A stretch of 64,000 bases of DNA from JBGSQR01 sp964509295 (GTDB lineage: Bacteria > Desulfobacterota > Desulfuromonadia > Geobacterales > Pseudopelobacteraceae): contig CAZDWS010000004.1 of NCBI GenBank assembly GCA_964509295.1, positions 1-64,000 of the forward strand, in the 5' to 3' direction. The translations under genes were made by a program, and so were the position numbers. Under the pieces are notes generated by a model, which was not told where the DNA came from, did not search any database, and saw nothing but the letters and a program-made list of their open reading frames with translations. Below, one piece after another: positions 49,238 through 56,092 of this stretch (within the stretch, counting starts at the first letter, position 1; the number at the start of each line of letters is the position of its first letter).

Positions 49238-49647
49238 CATTTATGAATTCGTATCCTGCCGTCCGTATCAACAACGGTTTCAAGAAACACCTTGCGTCCA
49301 TCCTCGACAGTCAGGGAGGCCATGATCTGAAAACGAAGCGTCAAGGTTTCTTCCTCATCCGGTATGAATGTAACTGATGTGCCGGACAGACGCGGTTCGT
49401 ACTTGTCAATGGCGGTCAAGATGCTTGATTCGATCTCATGCACCGATTCCGGATAGGTTTGCAGGAAGTTCAGAAAGTCAGGCACTCCGTAATCATCAGC
49501 CAGCGGCACATTGCCCTGACGGGTATTAAGAATGCGCTGCAGGTGTGCCAGCACGGAATCAATGCTGTGCCGCTGGTCCCTGTTCCCCCGCCTTAAAGGA
49601 TTGCGCTCAAAAGAGCGGAGTCGTTCTAATAATCTTTCTTCATACAT
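49237..49647 (-). CDS. tssE: T6SS baseplate protein TssE (gp25-like)
   Basis: A 136-residue gp25-like protein. The N-terminal LLERLRSFE segment, the HLQRILNTRQGNVPLADDYGVPDFLNFL motif and the ESSILTAIDKYEPRLSGTSVTFI stretch are typical of TssE, which links baseplate wedge to the first sheath ring. It lies just upstream of tssF and the tssG-tssF fusion, so the four wedge genes other than tssK are together. Confidence 0.93.
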   Translation of the reverse strand: MYEERLLERLRSFERNPLRRGNRDQRHSIDSVLAHLQRILNTRQGNVPLADDYGVPDFLNFLQTYPESVHEIESSILTAIDKYEPRLSGTSVTFIPDEEETLTLRFQIMASLTVEDGRKVFLETVVDTDGRIRIHK

Positions 49648-49696
49648 AAGTGAGTATCCGTTGCTTCAGGTATTTAATGTTTGAACTTGGCGAAGT

Positions 49697-49903
49697 TCAT
49701 CTTGGAAATATGGAAATATAAGTCTGTTTTCCCCTGAGTTTATTTCTGAGTCGTATATTGTCGACGGATAACGTAGTCACAAGACTGATCAGGAGCAGAT
49801 CCAGCCAGGTTTTGCCTATGAAATACCAGAATGCCCATGAAACCAGTGAGGCAGCTACTGCCGTAAAACAAGCATGAAAGAATCTGTCATAAATTATCGG
49901 CTC
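49697..49903 (-). other. open frame of a hydrophobic peptide without ATG
   Basis: The 49648-49968 spacer contains one notable frame on the minus strand, open from 49903 to the TGA at 49697-49699. It reads IYDRFFHACFTAVAASLVSW and continues to a charged tail (NIRLRNKLRGK). It looks like two membrane helices with a basic tail, but has no ATG or convincing GTG/TTG start and no ribosome site. It may be a remnant of a small membrane-protein gene or a start at a rare codon. The rest of the spacer shows nothing else. Confidence 0.3.
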
Positions 49904-49968
49904 TCAGATGTATTGTCCGGATTGTTTTTTTCGCGTTAACCACGTTTGCTAAGGTTGTTTTTACTAGT

Positions 49969-50301
49969 CTAATTTAATGATACTCCCTGACCAGCTCTAT
50001 CTGCATCTTGCAACCAGTTATATTTTACGACTACACTACATACCCAATATGATGGACCTCCACCTATAAGCACTCTTTGAGCTATTCTTTTTAGCTCTTT
50101 TCGAACATCATTCGGATTCAAATACACTCCTGGTCTTGGTACAAAATCCATGGCTATTGAGCATGATTTTTCTGTCTGTATCATTTTTGCAACAACATCC
50201 AATAAATCGTCGTTCATGGTCCATGAGGTTGTGTGGTGTTTGCCAAAAAAGCCGTCAACTATGGTTTTCAAGTCTTCCTGTTCTGAAGCGGTCAGAGGCA
50301 T
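49969..50301 (-). CDS. unknown cytoplasmic protein, copy 1 of duplicated pair (downstream member)
   Basis: About 110 residues starting at ATG 50301 (MPLTASEQEDL), chosen because AGGAG lies 8 bases upstream; an ATG two codons earlier is too close to the site. No signal peptide or membrane helix. Conserved with the copy at 51710-52039: TMNDDLLDVV-KM, CSIAMDFVPRPGVYLNPNDVRKELKRIAQRVLIGGG and the AGQG ending. Family unknown. It overlaps or abuts the exported protein gene upstream, and the two form a unit repeated on the other side of hcp. Candidate small effector or adaptor with the exported protein as immunity (inference). Confidence 0.7.
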   Translation of the reverse strand: MPLTASEQEDLKTIVDGFFGKHHTTSWTMNDDLLDVVAKMIQTEKSCSIAMDFVPRPGVYLNPNDVRKELKRIAQRVLIGGGPSYWVCSVVVKYNWLQDADRAGQGVSLN

Positions 50302-50303
50302 GT

Positions 50304-50960
50304 TCATTTCTCCTTTGCTTTGAGTGAAACAGCAGAATATATTATTGCAATAAAGTCGTTTTCAGACAAATTGCTTGCAATCTTGAGTGCCTGATTGGGA
50401 AATTTGGGGTCGATGGCCCAAGCAAGGTTTTTGTAAGGCTCTCCGGCATGGGATATGTAATATATTTTTAATTGTTTTTTGCTATAGACAAAGGCCTTGC
50501 GCTCTCCCCCCAGCAACTCTTTTTTAATCAGCATTAATTTATTTAATAACTCCTCATCATATTTGCTGGTTACGTCACTATCTTTAAGAGTCTTGGTAAA
50601 AATAATTTCCATGGATTCAAACAAGGAGATAGGTTTTGATGTTAATTCTCTTAATGATAAGGTTTCGTCTGTTTCTGTTGAGATCATGATAGGAGGAGCG
50701 GTTTCGTATCTAAACACAGTTGCTGATATTGGTGATCTAGCGAGATCGACTTTAGTGACATTCGGAGGTATTTCAACAACCAGAGAACCTATCTGAATCT
50801 TCAAGTTTTTCTTAAATGAAGTCTCTTCCAAAGGGATTGTTACCGCTACCGCAGAGCAGCCTTGTCCTTCACATGGCGGGTAAACGTGACGCTTACTGCT
50901 GTCTGCCATAGCAACATTGATTATTAAGATAACCGCTAAAAATGTGGTTAATATTTTCAC
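50304..50960 (-). CDS. unknown exported protein, copy 1 of duplicated pair (upstream member)
   Basis: About 218 residues from GTG 50960, which has GGGGGC upstream and matches the start used by its paralogue at 52041-52691. A signal peptide (VKILTTFLAVILIINVAMA) precedes a periplasmic part with two cysteines (CEGQGC) and a beta-rich domain (FRYETAPPIMIS-ETDETLSL; ESMEIIFTKTLKDSDVTSKYDEELLNKLM). No family recognised. It is followed immediately by the cytoplasmic 110-residue partner. Export to the periplasm and pairing suggest an immunity protein for a T6SS effector that acts in the periplasm, but the effector is not proven. Confidence 0.7.
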   Translation of the reverse strand: MKILTTFLAVILIINVAMADSSKRHVYPPCEGQGCSAVAVTIPLEETSFKKNLKIQIGSLVVEIPPNVTKVDLARSPISATVFRYETAPPIMISTETDETLSLRELTSKPISLFESMEIIFTKTLKDSDVTSKYDEELLNKLMLIKKELLGGERKAFVYSKKQLKIYYISHAGEPYKNLAWAIDPKFPNQALKIASNLSENDFIAIIYSAVSLKAKEK

Positions 50961-51045
50961 GCGAAACGCCCCCTTATTATTGATGCACATTTTATAGCCA
51001 GAAAAGATTTAAGTCGTTCTCCTGGTTTTACCAATAAAGGCATGC

Positions 51046-51071
51046 CCTGCGAGGCGGTAAAACCTCGCAGG
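51046..51071. terminator. GC-rich hairpin downstream of hcp
   Basis: Arms 51046-51054 (CCTGCGAGG) and 51063-51071 are exact reverse complements around an 8-base loop, 26 bases past the hcp stop codon. On the minus strand it is followed by GCATGCC and then TTTATT, a weak U-tract. Likely the end or a stabiliser of the abundant hcp transcript. Confidence 0.55.
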
Positions 51072-51096
51072 TCTTTTGTTCTGATTAAACTGCAAA

Positions 51097-51582
51097 CTAC
51101 CTGGGTACTGCCCAGGAATCTTCAGCTTCAATGCCGTCTGCTTCCCATGTCCACTTGATCTTTTTGTAAGTGAACGAGATATCTTCCATGTGACGGTAAG
51201 GCTCGTTGCTTGCAAGAAGCGTGATAGGCATGGAAGGACGGATTGATACGATAATGGCGTCTTCCAGCACATGGGTAAAATAATGCTCTTCAGTGCCCTG
51301 CTTGGTGATGCGGTACCATTTCAGGGTGACTTCTTTCAGGTGCTCTCCGGTGCAAAGCGCCTGATACATCTTGGGAGAGCTCTTGTCGAACTCTTTGGTG
51401 ATGGTCAAAGGACCATGTACGCGCTTGCCGGTTGCAAGTCCGTCGGTTGGACTGCGTGGAATAGAAACGTCGTGACCCATTCCGTAGACGAGGATTGTTC
51501 CCTCGCGGCCCTTCATGTCGCAGGAGCCGTCAATTTTTCCTTGCTTTTCACCGGTCATGGTGAGGTGTGCGGGCATTGCCAT
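51097..51582 (-). CDS. hcp: T6SS tube protein Hcp (TssD)
   Basis: A 161-residue protein of the Hcp family that forms the hexameric inner tube. The MKGREGTILVYGMGHDVSIP, KRVHGPLTITKEFDKSSPKMYQALCTGEHL, WYRITKQGTEEHYFTHVLEDAIIVSI and MEDISFTYKKIKWTWE segments are characteristic. Length is normal, so there is no C-terminal effector extension. The ATG has a strong AAAGGAGG site. It is placed between two copies of an unknown exported/cytoplasmic gene pair. Confidence 0.95.
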   Translation of the reverse strand: MAMPAHLTMTGEKQGKIDGSCDMKGREGTILVYGMGHDVSIPRSPTDGLATGKRVHGPLTITKEFDKSSPKMYQALCTGEHLKEVTLKWYRITKQGTEEHYFTHVLEDAIIVSIRPSMPITLLASNEPYRHMEDISFTYKKIKWTWEADGIEAEDSWAVPR

Positions 51583-51709
51583 TGTTTACTTCCTCCTTTG
51601 TTGTATGACACCGCTCAGCGGTGTTTTCTGGTGTTGCAGCTAATCTGTTAATTATTAATTTCGGATATACTTTGTCAGGGAGCTGTTGCAGCATGTTATA
51701 TGCACATTT

Positions 51710-52039
51710 TCATGGAATTCCTTGACCTGCTTTTTCAGCGTCGGGTCTCAAATTTTGAGCAACGATAATTTCACAATATGCATAGCTTGCTCCGCCCCCA
51801 AGAAGTACTCTTTTAGCCATCCTTTGCAGCTCTTTTCGGACATCATTGGGAGTGAGGTAAATACCCGGTCTTGGTACAAAGTCAAATGCTATTGAACAGA
51901 TTTTGCTTTCATTAAGCATTTTTGTGACAACACCCAATAACTCCTCATTCATTTCCCAACCTGCTGTATGATTTTTGCCGTAAAAGGCTTCTGCGACTGT
52001 TCGCAAGTCTTGTTGTTCCGCCGGACTCAAAGTTGACAT
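51710..52039 (-). CDS. unknown cytoplasmic protein, copy 2 of duplicated pair (downstream member)
   Basis: About 109 residues from ATG 52039 (MSTLSPAEQQDL), with AAGGAG upstream; a longer in-frame extension into the upstream gene is unlikely. It is paralogous to 49969-50301 (FVPRPGIYLTPNDVRKELQRMAKRVLLGGGASY). A single base separates it from the stop of the exported partner, so the pair is translationally coupled. No recognised domain. The conserved PRPGVYL-PNDVRKEL motif is the best handle for finding the family. Confidence 0.7.
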   Translation of the reverse strand: MSTLSPAEQQDLRTVAEAFYGKNHTAGWEMNEELLGVVTKMLNESKICSIAFDFVPRPGIYLTPNDVRKELQRMAKRVLLGGGASYAYCEIIVAQNLRPDAEKAGQGIP

Positions 52040-52040
52040 G

Positions 52041-52691
52041 TCAGTTCTCCTTTTTTTTGATGGAGGTAATTGAATAAACAATTTGAGCGAATTCGGTCAC
52101 AGAAAGATCGCTATCAAGCCTGATTGCGACATTAGGACGTTCTGAATCAATAGCCCAAGCGAGGTTTCTGTAGGAGATGCCTCCGTTTGGCAGGTAATAT
52201 ATTTTTACTTTTCCCTTGTCATAAACAAAGGCTTCCTTTCCGCCCTCCATAAAGCTCTTTTTCATCCACATTAACTTGTTTAAAAACTCCTTATCGTATT
52301 TGCTGGTTACGTCGCTGTCTTTAAGCGTCTTAGTGAAAACAATTTCCATGGTTTCGTATAAGGAGACAGGCTTTGATGTTAATTTATTCATTTGGAAGGT
52401 TTCGTCTGTTTCTTTGCTGATCACGATATGGGGAGCTGTTTCATACCGAAAGACAGTTAAATCGTGACCGATATCAATTCTAGTGACATTTGGAGGTATT
52501 CCAACAACCATGGAACCTAATTTAATTTTTAAATCATCAGGTTCAGTTTTTTCTTCCAAGGCAATTTTTACAGCGACCGCAGAGCAACTTTGATCATCAC
52601 ATGGCGGAAGCGTTTCTCGTTTTATTTCGTCTGCCATGGCGACATTTATTGACATCAGAACAAATGCTAATAATGTGATTAGTATTTTCAC
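52041..52691 (-). CDS. unknown exported protein, copy 2 of duplicated pair (upstream member)
   Basis: About 216 residues from GTG 52691 with GAGAGGG upstream. The signal peptide (VKILITLLAFVLMSINVAMA) and the body (LPPCDDQSCSAVAVKIALEEK, FRYETAPHIVISKETDETF, ESMEIVFTKTLKDSDVTSKYDKEFLNKLM-like) parallel the copy at 50304-50960. The two copies have diverged (most in the N-terminal mature part), as expected for immunity proteins or receptors under diversifying pressure, although this is inference. Function unknown. Confidence 0.7.
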   Translation of the reverse strand: MKILITLLAFVLMSINVAMADEIKRETLPPCDDQSCSAVAVKIALEEKTEPDDLKIKLGSMVVGIPPNVTRIDIGHDLTVFRYETAPHIVISKETDETFQMNKLTSKPVSLYETMEIVFTKTLKDSDVTSKYDKEFLNKLMWMKKSFMEGGKEAFVYDKGKVKIYYLPNGGISYRNLAWAIDSERPNVAIRLDSDLSVTEFAQIVYSITSIKKKEN

Positions 52692-52747
52692 GATAAAACC
52701 CTCTCTTAACCTGAATATGCGTATGCGAAACTTTTTCAACAATTGAT

Positions 52748-53221
52748 TCAATTGGCAATAAGCTCCACATACTCTTTTCTGGACCACCCTTCCCTGACCT
52801 TATCTTTTTCCTGCCACCTTATTTTCAGCCAGCTCCCTTTTTCTTCCAGAATCTCAACTTTCTTTCCACCCTGTAGTCGGGCGATGGTCCGTGCTCTGTT
52901 GGAAGCAGCAGACTTTATTTTTACACGTTTTTGATTTTGACTGATTTTAGCGATGATATTCTGCTGACTGGCGGCATTATCACTGCTGGCCTGAGCAGTT
53001 GCGTTAACCTGTTCTGTTGATTTACCTGCATCGGATAAATCCGCTGCCTTGGTGAATCTCCCTTCAGCCTCTGCCGCAGTGTTTTTGGAAACATCCTGAG
53101 TTATTGCAGTTGCATTTTCACTAACCGCCTCTTCCGGTTTTACGGTGGCGCAAGCAGATATCGTCAGCACGGAACAGATGAGTGCCGTTAAACCTAAATT
53201 ACGATAAAATCCCTTTTCCAT
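52748..53221 (-). CDS. SH3-domain lipoprotein
   Basis: A 157-residue lipoprotein: signal with lipobox ISAC (Cys24) followed by an Ala/Ser/Asn-rich linker of about 65 residues and a C-terminal bacterial SH3 domain (about 95-155: VKIKSAASNRARTIARLQGGKKVEILEEKGSWLKIRW, then VREGWSRKEYV). SH3b domains usually bind cell wall. It lies between the M48 protease gene and the duplicated unit. It could support T6SS passage through peptidoglycan or stand in for an envelope lipoprotein; it is not TssJ, which has a different fold and size pattern. Confidence 0.75.
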   Translation of the reverse strand: MEKGFYRNLGLTALICSVLTISACATVKPEEAVSENATAITQDVSKNTAAEAEGRFTKAADLSDAGKSTEQVNATAQASSDNAASQQNIIAKISQNQKRVKIKSAASNRARTIARLQGGKKVEILEEKGSWLKIRWQEKDKVREGWSRKEYVELIAN

Positions 53222-53264
53222 GACGTCCCTTTCATTTAAACCTACGCATTAACAACAATGAAAA

Positions 53265-53996
53265 TCAGATTTCCTTTTCCAGGGCATCTGCCCTGTCACC
53301 GGGCGCGGGGTGGCTTGAGAGCATGCTTTTATTGTTGCCAAACATTTTTTCCAGCTTACGTAAGGCGCTGACTGCAGCTTTGGGTTCATAGGCATTGGTT
53401 TTCATGAATTTCAACGCATATTGATCCGCTTCATTTTCCTGAGATTGTGAAAATTGTGCATTGACCAGTTTTTCGGTCAGATCACCAAGAGCCGAATCTG
53501 AAAGTGTCACAAGTGCATTGCCGCTGGCCGCACCTGCTTTGCGAACTGTTGAAGTCGCATATGCGGTCTGTAGAGCTTTTTTACTGTGTCCAAGGTTGAC
53601 ATGACCAATTTCATGCCCAATCACATAACGGACCTCATCATCCGTCATCTTTTCCATCAAGCCGGCAAAGATACGTATGGTTCCGTTTGCCATGGCAAAG
53701 GCATTCACATCCTTGACCAGGTAGACCTTGATGTCCAATTCCAGACCATCTGCCGTTTTCATTCCTTTGGTCAGTTTAGCCAGTCGCTTGGCATAAGGGC
53801 TGGCTGAAGGTGCTACCCGGTTTAATTTATCCGACTGTTTACTGGCGTCTGAAGCCAGCTTCTTTACATCACTGTCTGACAGAGTTACGACCTTTACAGC
53901 ATCCGAACCTGTTTCAATCAAATTACCAATACTAAATGCATAGGCCGACTGTGAGATGGCAACCAACAAGCCAATTGTTAGGATTTTTTTCAACAT
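53265..53996 (-). CDS. exported M48-family zinc metalloprotease
   Basis: A 243-residue protein with a signal peptide (1-20, LLVAISQSAYA) and an M48 peptidase domain: the zinc site HEIGH (YVIGHEIGHVNLGH) and the third ligand region (QSQENEADQYALKFM) are intact, plus a C-terminal SSHPAPGDRADAL motif typical of YggG/LoiP-like proteases. The active site is complete so it is predicted to be functional in the periplasm. Location between tssC and the SH3 lipoprotein suggests a link to envelope quality control or processing of a T6SS-related protein. Confidence 0.85.
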   Translation of the reverse strand: MLKKILTIGLLVAISQSAYAFSIGNLIETGSDAVKVVTLSDSDVKKLASDASKQSDKLNRVAPSASPYAKRLAKLTKGMKTADGLELDIKVYLVKDVNAFAMANGTIRIFAGLMEKMTDDEVRYVIGHEIGHVNLGHSKKALQTAYATSTVRKAGAASGNALVTLSDSALGDLTEKLVNAQFSQSQENEADQYALKFMKTNAYEPKAAVSALRKLEKMFGNNKSMLSSHPAPGDRADALEKEI

Positions 53997-54028
53997 TTCA
54001 CTTCCCCCTGTAAAAAATAGATTTTAAA

Positions 54029-55522
54029 CTAAGCATTTGCTTCCTTATCCAGCTTGCCGACCAGCGACAGGGTGAAATAGGCACCCATATACTTGAAGTG
54101 CGGTCTTACTTTCAGGGAAACCCGGTACCAGCCCGGCTCGCCCGGAACTTCCTCCACGCCGATCTGTGCCTGGCGCAGCGGCCTGCGGCTTCTGACGCCC
54201 GGCATGGGGTTATCCATATCGGATACGTACTGGCGGATCCAGGTATTCAGTTCCTGCTCCAGATCAGCCCTTTCCTTCCAGGTGCCGATATGCTCGCGCT
54301 GGATAACCTTCAGATAATGGGCCAGCCTGCTGACAATGAACATGTAAGGAAGTTGCAGCCCGAGTTTGTAGTTCAATTCAGCCTCTTTACCTTCTTTGCT
54401 GATGCCGAAATATTTAGGCTTTTGTATAGAGTTGGCGGAGAAGAAAGCGGCATTGTCGCTCCCCTTACGCATGGTCAGGGCGATAAAACCTTCTTCGGCC
54501 AGTTCGAATTCGCGACGCTCGGACACCAGGACTTCCGTAGGAATTTTTGTCTGAATAGCGCCCATGGCTTCATACTGGTGCAACGGCAGATCTTCAACCG
54601 CACCGCCCCCCTGGGGCCCGATGATGTTGGCGCACCAGCGGTATTTGGCAAAGCTGTCGCCAACCCGTGATGCAAAGGCAAAGGCAGCATTGCCCCAGCA
54701 GTAATGTTCATGGCTGGCGCTGACCGACTCCTGGTAGTTAAAGCTTTTAACCGGTTTTGTGTCCGGACCGTAAGGCAGGCGCAGCAGGAATCTGGGTAGG
54801 GTCAGGCCGACGTAGCGCGCATCCTCGGTTTCACGGAAACATTGCCATTTGGTGTACTGCGGTCCTTCCATGATTGACTTGATGTCCTTAAGGTTCGGCA
54901 GGGTATTATAGTCGTCGATGCCGAAAAAACCGGCAGCTGTAGCGGCAATGAAAGGTGTATGGGACATGGCGGCCACGGCTGCGGTGTGCTGCAGCAGCCT
55001 GATATCCTGCGGCCCTGCATCAAACTCATAGTTTCCGATAATGACACCGTAGGGCTTACCGCCGAACTGTCCATATTCCGCTGTATAAACAGTTTTATAC
55101 AGACCTGACTTGACAACTTCAGGTGCGTCTTCAAAATCTTCCAGCAGCTCATCCTTGGTTACATGCAGTATTTCAATCTTGACGTTTTCACGGAAATCGG
55201 TGCGATCAACCAGAAAACTGAGTGAGCGCCAGGCCGATTCCAGCTTCATGAATTCGCTGTTATGAAGGATTTCATCCATCTGCAGACTAAGCTTACGGTC
55301 AATCTCAGCGATCATGTCATCCAGACCGGCTTTGGAGACTTTGGTTGTCTCCTGCCCCGGCTCCAGAAGCTGTGATATAAGTGCCTCTACACCTTTACGT
55401 GTAATTGAATAGGCTTCGTCTGCCGGTTTAAGTCTTGTTGCTGAAACTATCTCTTCAAGGAGCGACTCCTGGACGATGGTTTCATCCTGGTTGCTTTGTA
55501 ATGCTGTATTTTGCTGGCTCAT
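54029..55522 (-). CDS. tssC: T6SS sheath large subunit TssC (VipB)
   Basis: A 497-residue sheath protein that with TssB forms the contractile tail. Motifs such as LESAWRSLSFLVDRTDFRENVKIEILHV, PYGVIIGNYEFDAGPQDIRLLQ, FIAATAAGFFGIDDY, GNAAFAFASRVGDSFAKYRWCANIIGPQGGG and the C-terminal VRPHFKYMGAYFTLSLVGKLDKE are hallmarks. AGGAGG precedes the ATG, and the gene follows tssB by 8 bases. Length is normal. Confidence 0.97.
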   Translation of the reverse strand: MSQQNTALQSNQDETIVQESLLEEIVSATRLKPADEAYSITRKGVEALISQLLEPGQETTKVSKAGLDDMIAEIDRKLSLQMDEILHNSEFMKLESAWRSLSFLVDRTDFRENVKIEILHVTKDELLEDFEDAPEVVKSGLYKTVYTAEYGQFGGKPYGVIIGNYEFDAGPQDIRLLQHTAAVAAMSHTPFIAATAAGFFGIDDYNTLPNLKDIKSIMEGPQYTKWQCFRETEDARYVGLTLPRFLLRLPYGPDTKPVKSFNYQESVSASHEHYCWGNAAFAFASRVGDSFAKYRWCANIIGPQGGGAVEDLPLHQYEAMGAIQTKIPTEVLVSERREFELAEEGFIALTMRKGSDNAAFFSANSIQKPKYFGISKEGKEAELNYKLGLQLPYMFIVSRLAHYLKVIQREHIGTWKERADLEQELNTWIRQYVSDMDNPMPGVRSRRPLRQAQIGVEEVPGEPGWYRVSLKVRPHFKYMGAYFTLSLVGKLDKEANA

Positions 55523-55530
55523 ATTTCCTC

Positions 55531-56016
55531 CTAGGCCTCTATTCCGATTTCTGCCAGCAGTTTCTGGCGTGTGATTTCATCCGTTACCAATGCCTGGACC
55601 TTTTTACGGAATTCAGGAATATTTGACAGCGGTCCCTTTAGTGAACGGAGAGCTTCACGCAACTCCATCAAACGCTTCAACTCAGGAATCTGCTCTATCA
55701 GGGCTTCCGGGCCAAAATCCTTCATGGATTCAACCCGCAGTTTGACATTCATATCCTGATCTTTTTCATTCGCCAGGCGATTCGGAACACTCAGGTTCAT
55801 GGTTATATTCTGAGCTTTGAGGATGTCGTTGAAGTTATCCTTGTCAACATTCTGTGGATCGCGCTTTTCCAGTGGCCGGTCATCTGTACTGCCGGTAAAA
55901 TCTCCCAGCACAAGCATTTTCAATGGAAGTTCAACGTCTTCCTGAGCCCCGTCAATAGCCGGTTTATAGACTATGTTCACTCTTTCCTTCGGTGCGATGG
56001 TTGATTCTTTTGCCAT
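55531..56016 (-). CDS. tssB: T6SS sheath small subunit TssB (VipA)
   Basis: A 161-residue protein. RVNIVYKP-AIDGAQEDVELPLKMLVLGDFT, the PLEKRDPQNVDKDNF motif, VPNRLANEKDQDMNVKLRVESMKDFGPEAL and the LKRLMELREALRSLKGPLSNIPEFRKKVQ segment identify TssB. It is 5-prime to tssC with an AAAGGAG ribosome site, the usual order. It is also the normal substrate region for ClpV. Confidence 0.96.
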   Translation of the reverse strand: MAKESTIAPKERVNIVYKPAIDGAQEDVELPLKMLVLGDFTGSTDDRPLEKRDPQNVDKDNFNDILKAQNITMNLSVPNRLANEKDQDMNVKLRVESMKDFGPEALIEQIPELKRLMELREALRSLKGPLSNIPEFRKKVQALVTDEITRQKLLAEIGIEA

Positions 56017-56092
56017 TTTTATTAACTCCTTTTCAGATTTATTAATTACATGCTGTCAAACCATTTCCGGGCGGTGTCTTACCGCTTTATTA

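Noticed and set aside
52748..53221. SH3 lipoprotein considered as TssJ
   Set aside because: TssJ is a small lipoprotein with a transthyretin-like beta sandwich; this one has a long Ala/Ser linker and an SH3 domain.
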